Source: Sulfuritalea sp.
GTDB lineage: Bacteria > Pseudomonadota > Gammaproteobacteria > Burkholderiales > Rhodocyclaceae
NCBI GenBank assembly: GCA_016712985.1
Contig: JADJQA010000013.1
Location: 62,001 to 126,000 of the forward strand
Direction: 5' to 3'
Length of the DNA stretch: 64,000 nt
In this document: positions 18,159-27,361 of the stretch, in pieces
Position numbering within the stretch: position 1 is the first letter of the stretch
How the letters are laid out: each line of letters starts with the position of its first letter
The notes under the pieces: model-generated
What the model saw: only the letters and a program-made list of their open reading frames with translations
Databases searched by the model: none
What the model was told of the DNA's origin: nothing
Translations under genes and position numbers: made by a program

Positions 18159-18433
18159 ATGAACAAGCTCCTCGTTACGCTGGTTGCCGGCCTGATCGCT
18201 ACCTCCGCTCTTGCCGCTGATGCCCCAAGGCCGCTCCCGCCGCCGCTGCCGCTGCTCCCGCTGCCGCTGCTCCCGCTGCCATGAAGGCCGACGCCCCGAA
18301 GGCCGATGCGAAGGCTGCCGCTCCGAAGGCTGATGCTCCGAAGGCTGATGCCGCCCCGGCCGCCGACAAGAAGCCCGCCAAGAAGGAAAAGAAGGCCAAG
18401 GCTGCTCCCAAAGCCGACGCAGCCGCCAAGTAA
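18159..18433 (+). CDS. Small exported Ala/Lys/Pro-rich protein (one frameshift)
   Basis: An ATG at 18159 with GGAAAC upstream begins a clear signal peptide (MNKLLVTLVAGLIATSALAA). If one C is restored in the run CCCC at 18223-18226, the frame continues as a low-complexity tail of about 70 residues made of Ala, Lys, Pro and Asp, with repeats of the type APKADA, to a TAA at 18431. Uncorrected, it stops at a TGA near 18284. The corrected tail is very basic and disordered, a type common in betaproteobacterial periplasms and of unknown function. A strong terminator follows, supporting a real transcript. Confidence 0.65.
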
Positions 18434-18449
18434 TTCCCTCCCGAGGGAG

Positions 18450-18479
18450 AAAAAATGGCAGGGGAACCTGCCATTTTTT
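18450..18479 (+). terminator. Rho-independent terminator after the Ala/Lys/Pro-rich gene
   Basis: AAAAAATGGCAGG and CCTGCCATTTTTT form a perfect 13-base stem with a four-base loop, ending in seven T. Confidence 0.9.
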
Positions 18480-18603
18480 TGGCGCAAATCGCAAACCCCA
18501 TTATTGTAAGTTAAGCTATTGATTCAAAAATCGATAGAAACTTCGGTTAAAAGGAACATGCCCAGATTTCCGTGCCAGCTTCCTGGTTTCCAGGGGATCG
18601 AAC

Positions 18604-19050
18604 GTGTTTTTTAGAATAGCGCTGCTGGCGATATCGCTGTTGGCCGTCTTGCCGGGATGGGCCCAGCAGGCCCAGTTGCCCCTGCTGGAACTGTTTGCGG
18701 GAATGCACCGCATTGAAGCCGAAGTCGCCGCTACGTTCGACAGTCGCCAGACCGGAATGATGCAGCGCACCAGCATGTCCCCTCAGCGAGGCATGTTGTT
18801 TGTGTTTCCGGAGGTCGCAAAGCACTGCATGTGGATGCGAAATACGCTGTTGCCGCTGTCGGTGGCTTTTCTTGACGAGAAAGGCAGGATCATCAATATC
18901 GAAGAAATGCAACCGCAATCCGACGACAACCATTGCTCAACCAAGCCCGCGCGTTATGCGCTTGAAATGAATCCGGGCTGGTTCAAGAGCCGCGGTCTGG
19001 GCACAGGATTCAGCATCACGGGGATCGACAAAGCGCCGTCTGGTCGCTAA
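18604..19050 (+). CDS. DUF192 family exported protein
   Basis: 148 residues with a signal peptide (about 1-20, ending GWAQ) and the DUF192 core: RQTGMMQRTSMSPQRGMLF, then CMWMRNTLLPLSVAFLD, and a C-terminal YALEMNPGWF segment. The family is widespread in bacteria and has a compact beta fold but no established biochemical role. It reads from a GTG at 18604 in the hydrophobic leader context. No operon partner is apparent. Confidence 0.88.
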   Translation: MFFRIALLAISLLAVLPGWAQQAQLPLLELFAGMHRIEAEVAATFDSRQTGMMQRTSMSPQRGMLFVFPEVAKHCMWMRNTLLPLSVAFLDEKGRIINIEEMQPQSDDNHCSTKPARYALEMNPGWFKSRGLGTGFSITGIDKAPSGR

Positions 19051-19156
19051 AGCCCTGCTTCAACGGCGGCTTGCCGCCGGCCCTGTACTTGCGCAGCGGC
19101 CAAAAGCAACACGCATACCGCGCGACGCAGACGCTTTGTTGCCCGGCCGGCAACCA

Positions 19157-19357
19157 TCAGTAATGCGGCGGGATATCGTCGCGCGGATTTCGCGGTTCGC
19201 CGGGATGTGCCGCTTGCAGCAGTTGATACAGCTCGCGGATCTGTGCCTGCAGCAGGTCGATTTGCTGCTGCTGGCGAAAGACCGTACGGTTGAGTCCTTC
19301 CAGATGATCCTCGCCGAGACTGAGCTTGATTTCGAGTTCCGTGATTCTGGATTCCAT
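19157..19357 (-). CDS. slyX: SlyX family protein
   Basis: 66 residues made mostly of a coiled coil (ESRITELEIKLSLGEDHLEGLNR... QQQQIDLLQAQIRELYQLLQ) ending in the conserved DDIPPHY tail of SlyX. The role of SlyX is unknown; it is often found near slyD. The ATG at 19357 is preferred to one at 19363 because GAGGG is 6 bases upstream. A single short gene between convergent neighbours. Confidence 0.88.
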   Translation of the reverse strand: MESRITELEIKLSLGEDHLEGLNRTVFRQQQQIDLLQAQIRELYQLLQAAHPGEPRNPRDDIPPHY

Positions 19358-19439
19358 GCGCATCCCTCAGCCATGAGCGGAGGGCGCCTCTCGGGCGCCC
19401 TCCTTTGCTTACGACTCAGCGTCGCGACAACTGTCTCGG

Positions 19440-20024
19440 TCAGGCAAAATTCTTTGCCGCAAAGTCCCAGTTCGCCAGTGAATTGAGAAATGTCTCGACA
19501 AACTTGGGTCGGGCGTTGCGATAGTCGATGTAGTAGGCGTGTTCCCAGACGTCGATGGTCAGCAGCGCCTTGTTCTCGCTGTTCAGCGGCGTGCCGGCAC
19601 CGGAGGTGTTGACGATGTCGACCGAGCCGTCGGGCTTTTTCACCAGCCAGGTCCAGCCGGACCCGAAATTGCCGACGGCCGAGGCTTGGAAGGCCTTCTT
19701 GAACTCGTCGAAACTGCCCCACTTCCTGTCGATCGCGGCAGCCAAAGCCCCGCTCGGCGTGCCGCCACCGCCGACTTTCATGCTGTTCCAGAAGAAGCTG
19801 TGGTTCCAGACCTGGGCCGAGTTGTTGAAAACACCGCCCGCCGGCGCCTTCTTGATGATGGCTTCAAGGTCCAGAGTTTCGTATTCGGTGCCCTTGATCA
19901 GGTTGTTGAGGTTGGTCGCATAGGCCTGATGGTGCTTGCCGTAGTGGTACTCGAAGGTTTCCTTCGAAATGTGCGGGACGAGTGCGTCCATCGCATAGGG
20001 CAGGGCGGGGAGGGTATGTTCCAT
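19440..20024 (-). CDS. sodB: Superoxide dismutase (Fe)
   Basis: 194 residues, the length of iron SOD. The metal ligands can be seen: His27 (HYGKHH region), His near 74 in NHSFFW, and Asp/His in DVWEHAYYIDY near 157-161. The N-terminal YHYGKHHQAY and the FNNSAQVWNHSFFW stretch with a glutamine-lacking active site are of the SodB type. It converts superoxide to hydrogen peroxide and oxygen in the cytoplasm. It lies directly downstream of xseA on the same strand with about 60 bases between. Confidence 0.96.
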   Translation of the reverse strand: MEHTLPALPYAMDALVPHISKETFEYHYGKHHQAYATNLNNLIKGTEYETLDLEAIIKKAPAGGVFNNSAQVWNHSFFWNSMKVGGGGTPSGALAAAIDRKWGSFDEFKKAFQASAVGNFGSGWTWLVKKPDGSVDIVNTSGAGTPLNSENKALLTIDVWEHAYYIDYRNARPKFVETFLNSLANWDFAAKNFA

Positions 20025-20087
20025 TTTGGTTCTCCTGTTGCGTGGGGGTGGTAGGCGTTAAACTTGACTACTATAGTCAAGAATAAC

Positions 20088-21462
20088 TCAGGTGGCAATC
20101 GTGCGAGTGTTGGCGGCAGTCTTCAGGATGCTGGCCTCGGCCGTGCCGTGCGCCAGATCGATGCTTACAGTTTGGCCGGCCTGGAGGCTGTCACCATCCG
20201 TTACCAGTTGTCCGCTGGTGTCGCGAACGATGGCGAATCCCCTTGCCAGGGTGGCCTCGGGATTCAGGTGCTCGAGAGCCGCGGCGATGCTGTCCAGCGC
20301 ACTCAATCGCTGTTGCTGGTGCTCGCGCATCGAGGCGCCCAGACGCTGCCAGCAGTCTGACATGCCCGCGGCGTGCTTCCGTACGAGGAACTGTGCGGCC
20401 CAGGGCAAGAGCGGCGCGGTTCAACCGGTCGCGATGGCCGCGCAGGCCGTGGGCCAGGGACGCATCCAGTTTCGAGCCGAGCAGCGCAAGCCGGTTGCGT
20501 GCTTGCGCCAATTGTGTCGCCGGATGAATCAGGCGCAGTGAGAGATGATCCAGGCCCTGTTGCGCTCGTGCGATGCGGTACTGCATCGCTCGGCCCAGCG
20601 CCGTTCGAAGATCTGCAATTTCGCCGCTCGCCTCGTGCCACCCCTGCGTGGCAAGCTCCGCCGCAGCGGTTGGCGTCGCGGCGCGCAGGTCAGAGACGTA
20701 ATCGGCGATCGTGGTATCGGTCTCGTGACCGACGCCGCTGATGATCGGTAGCGGGCTGGCAACGATTGCGCGCGCCACCGCTTCTTCGTTGAAGGCCCAA
20801 AGATCTTCGATGCTGCCGCCGCCGCGCACGATCACCAGAAGGTCGCATTCGTTGCGCTGGCCCGCCACCGTGATCGCATTGGCAATGGCTTCAACGGCGC
20901 TGTCGCCCTGCACGAGGGTCGGGTAAAGGACTGCGCCGAGATGCTGAGCGCGCCGCCGCAGGGCCACCAGGACGTCGTGCAAGGCAGCGGCGCGCGGTGA
21001 GCTTATGATTCCGATGCGGTGTGGAAAGCGCGGAAGCGGCCGCTTGCGCTCCGCGGCAAACAGGCCCTCCGCCTCCAGCCGCGCCTTCAATCTGGCGAAG
21101 GCCTCGAACAGGCGGCCGAGTCCTGCGCGACGCAGCGCCTCGATGTTGAGCTGGAAGTCGCCGCGCGGTTCGTAGAGCGACACCAATGCGCGGGCTTCCA
21201 CCTGCTGTCCGTTTTCCAGCCGCCAGGCAAGCGATTGGGCACGCGAGCGGAACATCACGCAGCGTGCCTGGGCGCTTTCGTCTTTCAGCGAAAAGTAGAA
21301 GTGTCCTGACGCGGCGCGCGTCAAGTTGGAAATTTCTCCAGCCACCCAAAGCATCGGAAACTCCCGTTCCAGGCTCTTGCGCGCGAGCCGGTTGAGCTCG
21401 CCAATGCTGATGACCGTTGCGGGATCGCGCAGGGCCGGGCGTGCCTGGACAACGATAGTCAT
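20088..21462 (-). CDS. xseA: Exodeoxyribonuclease VII large subunit (one frameshift)
   Basis: About 457 residues if corrected. The N-terminal OB domain (ATVISIGELNRLARKSLE... WVAGEISNL) is followed by the catalytic domain with FPHRIGIISSPRAAALHD and the signature VIVRGGGSIEDLWAFN and GHETDTTIADYVSDLRA. The C-terminal coiled coil and the LNPEATLARGFAIVRD tail lie in another frame, so there is an indel between about 20345 and 20410. The ATG at 21462 begins the conserved region. XseA degrades single-stranded DNA with several XseB subunits; xseB is not in the window. Confidence 0.88.
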
Positions 21463-21712
21463 GTTGGCGATTCCACAGGTTTCGCATGCGGCTCCGGCAC
21501 GATCGGCGCAGGTTGCACTGCCTCGGGTCCTGCAGGCGCACGGTCCAGGTGGCGGATCAATCGCACGGTCCCTCGTTCTCGGGAATTGCCGAAAATGCTG
21601 AAAGCTTTCGCCGCGGGCCGACTTGACTCGCATATTGCAAGAGGCTCCCCAAACTTAGTCACAGATCTTGTGGATAAGGCGGCCACTGTTCGCTCTCTTT
21701 GGGCTCGCGACA

Positions 21713-23749
21713 ATGGCCTATTCTACGCGGCATGCTCAGGTCCTGCCCCGCTGCATGAGTCACTCCCTGATACCTCTACCCGCTGGTGCCCTCATCAGTC
21801 TGTTGCGAGAGGCGCTGGAAGGCAAGCTGGTTGAGCGTGGTGCCGCTCAGGCGCTGGAGTTGCTCGGCCATGCCGAGGGCTTCTGGAACGGTCTGCCGCT
21901 GATCGAACTGCAGCGAATGGCCGAAGCTGGCAATTGCGCTGCGCAAGCGGAACTGGCCTGGCGTTACGCTACCGGTGAAGGGCTTGCCAAGTCCCATGTC
22001 GCCGCCCTGCGCTGGGCGTCGGCCAGTGCAGAACTTGGTTGCGCCGCGGGCGAGGCAGTGTTGGGCTGGCTGCTGTACCAGGGTTTTGGTTTGCCGCGCG
22101 ATTACCATCAGGCGGTACGCCTGTTCGAGTCTGCGGCGCAGCGGGGAGACACCCACGGTATGACCTGGCTTGCCTTGTGTCTGCTGCGCGGTCACGGCGT
22201 GATCGCGGATAGCCCGCGTGCCGCCAGTCTGTTCGAGGAAGCCGCGCAAAGAGGCGCGTGTCTGGCTCAATACTGGCGCGGCCGCCAACTGTATTTCGGT
22301 ATCGGTATTCCACGTGACTACTCCGCCGCGGTGTATTGGCTGCAACTGGCCGCCGCGCAAGGGCAGTCGGAGGCGCAAGACCTGCTTGCGCGCTGTCATT
22401 TCCTTGGTCGAGGTGTCGCGCAAGACCGTGCAGCAGCAGCCCGCCATTGGCGCTTTGCCGCAGCCAATGGTGTGATCAGCGCCAGCTTCTGTTTGGGTAT
22501 GTGCCTGTATGCCGGCGAAGGCCTGCCCGCGGATGCCGCCGAAGCGGCAACGCATTTTCGCGCTGCGGCCCGCAAAGGGCTGGCGGGCGCGATGTTTCTG
22601 CTGGGTCAGTGCCACACCTTCGGTGTTGGCGTGACGCGCGATCCGGAGGCCGGCCTGGCCTGGTATCGGCGTGCCGCGGAGCAAGGCAGTCGCGATGCCG
22701 AGTTTGAAATGGGCGAGTGTCACGCTCAGGGTGTCGGCCTGGCGGGTCGCGATCTTGAGGAGGCTTTGCGCTGGTGGCGTGCTGCTGCCCGACGCGGTCA
22801 TGCGCGGGCGCGGATCAAGATTGCCCATGCCTATCGCTGGGGAGATGGCGTTGCCGAAAACAAGGCACTAGCTCTTGCCTGGTATCGGCGCGCCGCGGAA
22901 CAGGGTGACATCTCGGCGCGAGTCTGGCTCGGCGAGTGCTACGAACATGGCGAGGGAGTGCGTGCCGATTCGATCGCCGCGCAGACGCATTACCGCGCTG
23001 CCGCGGCAGCAGGCGATACCCACGGACAGGCCGAATACGGGCGTTGTCTGTTGCTTGGGGTGGGTGGTGAAGCCCAGCCTGCGCTTGGGGAAGCCTTGCT
23101 GCGGAAAGCAGCAGACGCCGGCTGGCTGCAGGCGCTGGGCGTACTGGAACGCCACTGGTTTGCACAGGGAGACGCCTTGTTGCGCGCCGCAAGCAGCTCA
23201 GATGACCAGCGGCTGGTTGAAGCCGTGAAGTGTTTTCGCGGTGCCGCGGAACTTGGACATGGTCGCGCTGCCTTCATGCTTGCGGAGTGCCTGCGCCATG
23301 GCACGGGCACGGTAGTTGATGTGCCGCAGGCGGTTGTATGGTATCGAAAGGCGGCAAAGTTGCTCGATGCCAAGATCGTGCTTGGCGACCTGTTCTATTT
23401 CGGCCAGGGACTGCCGCGCAATCCTTGCGAGGCCTTGCGCTGGTACGAGCAGGCGGCTGTTGATCACGAGGATCCCTACGCGATGTACAGCCTCGGCTAT
23501 TGCCTGCTGCATGGCGAGGGTGCGGCGAAGGATCAGCGCGCAGCAGCACATTGGCTGCGGCGGGCAGCACTGCAAGGCGAAGTAGATGCGCAGTACGAAC
23601 TTGGCCTGGCGTATTTCAACGGCGACGGGGTCAAGCGCAGCCCGCGCCTGGCGGCCAAGTGGCTGCGGGGTGCGGCGCGTTTGGGCCACGGCCGCGCCCG
23701 TGCCTGTCTGCAACGAATGGAGCGAGGCAGCCGGTTGAGTTGGGGCTGA
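21713..23749 (+). CDS. Large Sel1-repeat protein
   Basis: About 678 residues made almost wholly of Sel1-like (TPR-related) repeats of 33-36 residues; roughly sixteen can be counted, each with the pattern A..LG..Y..G.GV..D...A..W...AA..G. No signal peptide or membrane segment is visible, so a cytoplasmic scaffold is likely. One repeat near residue 470-500 (LERHWFAQGDALLRAASSS) is irregular. The start is uncertain between ATG 21713 and ATG 21755, neither with a strong ribosome site. Function is unknown; such proteins usually assemble partners. It converges with a J-domain gene. Confidence 0.8.
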   Translation: MAYSTRHAQVLPRCMSHSLIPLPAGALISLLREALEGKLVERGAAQALELLGHAEGFWNGLPLIELQRMAEAGNCAAQAELAWRYATGEGLAKSHVAALRWASASAELGCAAGEAVLGWLLYQGFGLPRDYHQAVRLFESAAQRGDTHGMTWLALCLLRGHGVIADSPRAASLFEEAAQRGACLAQYWRGRQLYFGIGIPRDYSAAVYWLQLAAAQGQSEAQDLLARCHFLGRGVAQDRAAAARHWRFAAANGVISASFCLGMCLYAGEGLPADAAEAATHFRAAARKGLAGAMFLLGQCHTFGVGVTRDPEAGLAWYRRAAEQGSRDAEFEMGECHAQGVGLAGRDLEEALRWWRAAARRGHARARIKIAHAYRWGDGVAENKALALAWYRRAAEQGDISARVWLGECYEHGEGVRADSIAAQTHYRAAAAAGDTHGQAEYGRCLLLGVGGEAQPALGEALLRKAADAGWLQALGVLERHWFAQGDALLRAASSSDDQRLVEAVKCFRGAAELGHGRAAFMLAECLRHGTGTVVDVPQAVVWYRKAAKLLDAKIVLGDLFYFGQGLPRNPCEALRWYEQAAVDHEDPYAMYSLGYCLLHGEGAAKDQRAAAHWLRRAALQGEVDAQYELGLAYFNGDGVKRSPRLAAKWLRGAARLGHGRARACLQRMERGSRLSWG

Positions 23750-25179
23750 CTACGCTGTCGTGGCGAACTGCCGGTTCAGCCGTTCGATGTTGTCAATGAG
23801 TTGTTCGGCCATTTCGGCCAACAGATCACGGCCCTGTCGCCGGGCTTGGCGCGCGGCGATGAACAGTTCATAAAGTCTTGACCCAAACAGCTTCTGCAGC
23901 TCGCGCTGGATTTCGAACAGTCGCGCCCGCATGCGTTCCACCTGCCGCAGCAGAGTTGGCGCCGGCGCGTCGGCGACGCCCCGACGCAAGCCCCCTCCGG
24001 GCACGCTCTCCATCCGGGAATCGCCGCGGCTTTCCTGCCCCTCGTGCCACAGCGCCGCCACTTCATGCAATGCCGTTTCGTCTCCGGAGCGATAGGCGCG
24101 ATTGGCTTCAGACATGAGCTGGGTGCGCCAAGCCCTGTCAGCTTCGTCAATGGCGCGATCGGGGTGGATTTTCTGCGCGATCTGCCGAAACAGGCGCTTT
24201 ACGTCGGCACTGGGGCGAAAAGGTGCCGGTTCATCGGCGCTGGCTTGGGTGAAGCGTTCGCCCTCGCGCGCCGACTGCTCGGCTTTTTCCCGTTTCTCCC
24301 GCGCCTCGGCGCGAACGCCGGGGTTCTCCGGCGCGCGCTCTGCCTGCTCGCGGGCGAGCCGGGCCTGGATTGCGTCCAACTCGACCATCCGACGTCCCAC
24401 CAGGCTGTAATAGCGCCGTGTGAATTCCGCCACTTCCGCTTGCGCCGTGGCGAGTTCCAGTTCCAGTTCAGCCACGTCCTGCGTCAGTTGCGCGAGTTCC
24501 ATCTGCAATTGCAGATTGGCATCGGCCACCGCAATGGATCGATGGCGCGGTTCCGCGGCGCGCACGCCAACCCTCAGGATGCTCCCGGGAAGTGCGATCA
24601 GTTCCGCTGGCGCGTCGCAGCGGTAGAGCAGCGTGATATCCGAGCTTTTCTGCCTCAGGTTGCGGTAGGCGGCTATCGGCAGGATACGTGCCGGGAAAAG
24701 ATCGGCAACGCGCTCTGGCCACTCGCTACGGTCATTGCGGGCAACCCATTGATGGGCCTCCTGCCAAAGCGACTGGTTTTGCGCAATCCGTTCTCGTTGT
24801 CGTTGCCAAGCGGCGGTCTGCCCGCCCCCTCGTCATCGCGCGCGAGACGGCTCTTCATCAGCGACAGCGTGGCGCGCAGAGCAATCCGGGCGGCGAAGTC
24901 AGCCGCCGGGAGAACCAGGCATAACGGCCGGATCGCAAGCTCGAGCGCGTTGGAAATCTCCGGCAATTGCTGGTCGTCCGGCGCCAGGATAACCAGAGTC
25001 CGTCCATGTGCCAGCGCAATCGCGGCGAAGGCGGCAAGCACCTTCAGAGGCTGGTCCGGAATCGCCTCTTCGCGGGGCACGGCGACCAGCGAAGACACGC
25101 CGAAGTGCGCAAACCAGGCTGCGGCAACCGCTGCGGGGTCAAGCGCGGGGTGTGTTGCGGGGGAAGATAGCGGAGCCAT
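23750..25179 (-). CDS. Protein with C-terminal J domain and central coiled coil (one frameshift)
   Basis: About 476 residues if one G is restored in the run at 24825-24829; without it the gene looks like two pieces. The N-terminal 120 residues resemble no family I recognise (they include TLVILAPDDQQLPEISNALE). A long coiled coil follows (LQLQMELAQLTQDVAELELELATAQAEVAEF). Then a J domain near 315-370 with the HPD motif in RQIAQKIHPDRA, which would stimulate an Hsp70 ATPase. The C-terminus is helical. Its convergence with the Sel1-repeat gene, and the J-domain, suggest a chaperone adaptor of unknown substrate. Confidence 0.7.
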
Positions 25180-25335
25180 GGCCTCGCAAGTTTATACAGG
25201 CTCGGATAGATCAAGGCCTTGGATGAAAGCGGGTTTCCGCCCCTGTTCGGGATTTCATCCGCCTATCCGTTTGTATTGCCGAATCCGCCTACTCGGGCTA
25301 AAGTTCGCGCTTTCCCGCTTACCGGAGTCCTCCCC

Positions 25336-25770
25336 GTGTTTTCCATTATTCAGGCTGCCGGCTGGCCCATCTGGCCCTTGCTGTTCGCGTCGGTGATCGC
25401 TGTCGCGCTCATCATCGAGCGTGGCACCGCCCTGCGCCGCATCAAAATTGTTCCCCCCGGCCTGCTGCAGAGTGCAGTCGCCGAGTATCGCCAAAGTGGA
25501 GTTACGGAGTCTCAGTTGGCACGCCTCGAGGTGCATTCGCCGCTGGGCCGTGTCCTCGCCGCTGGCATGCGCAATGCCAAGAGCTCTCGCGAAATCATGA
25601 AGGCGCACGGCATTTCGGTAGCGCTCTACAACACCGCCTTCGGCCTGATCATTGCCATTCCAGCCATGATTTTCTACAGGCATTTCCGGGCGCAGGTCGA
25701 TGGTTTCCTGGTCGATATGGAGCAAGAGGCGGTGAAACTGGTCGAAGTCATGCAGGGCGACCGCCGCTAG
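25336..25770 (+). CDS. exbB: MotA/TolQ/ExbB family proton channel, internally deleted
   Basis: 144 residues from a GTG at 25336. The N-terminal membrane helix (about 10-28) and the last part (AHGISVALYNTAFGLIIAIPAMIFYRHFRAQ...) are clearly ExbB-type, but family members are about 205 residues. The segment joining SSREIMK to AHGISVALYN normally holds about 60 residues, including a membrane helix and the GLLGTV-type pore motif. Here it is absent in frame, at about 25602/25603. It precedes exbD by 11 bases. As read it would lack the central helix of the channel, so either the protein is defective or the assembly has lost a block. Confidence 0.78.
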   Translation: MFSIIQAAGWPIWPLLFASVIAVALIIERGTALRRIKIVPPGLLQSAVAEYRQSGVTESQLARLEVHSPLGRVLAAGMRNAKSSREIMKAHGISVALYNTAFGLIIAIPAMIFYRHFRAQVDGFLVDMEQEAVKLVEVMQGDRR

Positions 25771-25781
25771 GGGCGCAGGCG

Positions 25782-26201
25782 ATGAACTTCCAGCGAGGCC
25801 GACAGCGCGAAGAACTCGAGATCAACCTGATCCCGATGATCGATGTTCTACTGGTGATCCTGATCTTCCTCATGATCACCACCACGTATTCCAAGTTTTC
25901 CGGGCTGGAAATCAATCTGCCCACGGCGGATGCACCGCAGAACAAGGAACAACCCAACGAAATCAATGTCGTGGTAACGGCTGCCGGCGAGATCATGGTG
26001 AACAAGGTGGCGACAGGGGGTCGCGACATCGAATCGATCGCCGCCGCAATGAGGCGACTGACAGGTGCCGGCAAGGAGCCGGTAGTCGTCATCAACGCCG
26101 ATGCCAAGGCCGCGCATCAGAGTGTGATTGATGTGATGCAGGCGGCCCAGCAGGTCGGCCTGTCGCACATATCCTTTGCCACCCAGCAGGCGCAACGCTG
26201 A
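25782..26201 (+). CDS. exbD: Biopolymer transport protein ExbD
   Basis: 139 residues with one N-terminal membrane helix (about 17-35, LIPMIDVLLVILIFLMI) that carries the conserved proton-path aspartate Asp21, and a periplasmic domain of about 95 residues (INVVVTAAGEIMVN... VVVINADAKAAHQSVIDVMQAAQQVG). It works with ExbB to couple the proton gradient to TonB-type transport. It follows exbB with 11 bases between and is followed closely by lpxK, as in many betaproteobacteria. Confidence 0.93.
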   Translation: MNFQRGRQREELEINLIPMIDVLLVILIFLMITTTYSKFSGLEINLPTADAPQNKEQPNEINVVVTAAGEIMVNKVATGGRDIESIAAAMRRLTGAGKEPVVVINADAKAAHQSVIDVMQAAQQVGLSHISFATQQAQR

Positions 26202-26220
26202 ACCGGGGGGGCTTGGCGCC

Positions 26221-27204
26221 GTGTGGCGACGGCGCGGCCCGCTGGCCTGGCTGCTGCTTCCCTTTTCTCTGCTGTTCATGGTGCTCGTCGCCATTCGACG
26301 AGCCTTGTTCCTTGCAGGGTTCCTGCGTCGCCAGAGCTTGCCGGTGCCGGTGGTAGTTGTCGGCAACATCACCGTGGGCGGTACCGGCAAGACACCTCTG
26401 GTGATCCATCTGGCGCTGGCCCTGCGCGTGCGCGGGCGGCGTCCGGGGATTGTCAGTCGCGGCTATCTTGGTGCCGCCACAGGAGTAAAGAAGGTGACAC
26501 CCGGCAGTGATCCTGGCGCGGTGGGTGACGAACCCGTGCTGCTGGCCCGGCGAGCGGGCTGCCCGGTGTTTGTCGGCAGAGACAGGACGGCAGCGGCCCG
26601 CGCCCTGCTCGCCCAACACCCGGAGTGCGATGTGATTCTTGCCGATGACGGCCTGCAGCACTATCGTTTGGTCCGCGATTTCGAGATCGTGATGTTCGAC
26701 CAGCGTGGCGTCATGAACGGCTGGTGCTTGCCCGCGGGGCCGCTGCGGGAGCCGGTTTCGCGCTTGACGCAGGTGGACGCGGTGGTTCTCAATGGAGCCG
26801 CCGTGTCACCTGCGCCGACTGTTGCCTGTCCCGTATTCGTCATGCGCCTGGTTGGCGAGAGTTTTCATCGCCTTGAGGACCCGCGAGTGAAATGCAGCGC
26901 CGCCGACCTGACGGGCAGCAAGTTGCACGCAGTGGCCGGGATCGGCGCGCCGCAGCGCTTTTTCGATCAACTGACCGGGCTGGGGCTGAGTTTTGCCGAG
27001 CACGCCTTCGTCGATCATCACGATTTCCTCGCCGAGGACCTCGCCTTTGGCGGTGACGCCATTCTGACGACGGAAAAGGATGCCGTAAAATTGGCGCGAC
27101 TTTCCTTGACGCTTCCCGTCTGGGTATTGCCCGTGACCGCCGAAGTGAACCCCGACCTCGCTGCATTTGTTCTGGAGAAGATCAATGGACGCCCGACTGC
27201 TTGA
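26221..27204 (+). CDS. lpxK: Tetraacyldisaccharide 4'-kinase
   Basis: About 327 residues from a GTG at 26221 (an in-frame TTG at 26176 would add 15). It phosphorylates the disaccharide precursor of lipid A at the inner membrane. The N-terminal hydrophobic helix (LLLPFSLLFMVLVAI) anchors it; the Walker A motif is GNITVGGTGKTPLV; DDGLQH follows with the catalytic acidic residues. It sits in an lpxK-ycaR-kdsB unit, where outer-membrane lipid A and Kdo synthesis genes are grouped. Confidence 0.94.
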   Translation: MWRRRGPLAWLLLPFSLLFMVLVAIRRALFLAGFLRRQSLPVPVVVVGNITVGGTGKTPLVIHLALALRVRGRRPGIVSRGYLGAATGVKKVTPGSDPGAVGDEPVLLARRAGCPVFVGRDRTAAARALLAQHPECDVILADDGLQHYRLVRDFEIVMFDQRGVMNGWCLPAGPLREPVSRLTQVDAVVLNGAAVSPAPTVACPVFVMRLVGESFHRLEDPRVKCSAADLTGSKLHAVAGIGAPQRFFDQLTGLGLSFAEHAFVDHHDFLAEDLAFGGDAILTTEKDAVKLARLSLTLPVWVLPVTAEVNPDLAAFVLEKINGRPTA

Positions 27205-27361
27205 AATACTGGTTTGCCCCGTCTGCAAGGGGCCACTGGAGAACCGCAAGGCTGCTTGCGAACTGGTCTGCAAGGGCTGCAAGTTGGCCTATCCGGTCAA
27301 GGACGATATTCCGGTAATGCTGGAGGACGAGGCACGGCAGTTGGGAGCCGAAGAAGTCTGA
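27185..27361 (+). CDS. ycaR: Trm112-like protein YcaR
   Basis: 58 residues with a four-cysteine zinc-ribbon-like pattern (CPVCKG and CKGCK) followed by YPVKDDIPVML, the signature of the Trm112/YcaR family. It overlaps the end of lpxK by 20 bases and ends one base into kdsB (TGATG). The function in bacteria is not well established; it is conserved between lpxK and kdsB. Confidence 0.92.
   Translation: MDARLLEILVCPVCKGPLENRKAACELVCKGCKLAYPVKDDIPVMLEDEARQLGAEEV

Noticed and set aside
21669..21677. A perfect DnaA-box sequence (TTATCCACA on the minus strand)
   Set aside because: Only one copy was seen, with no AT-rich region or dnaA/dnaN genes, so it is not an origin.
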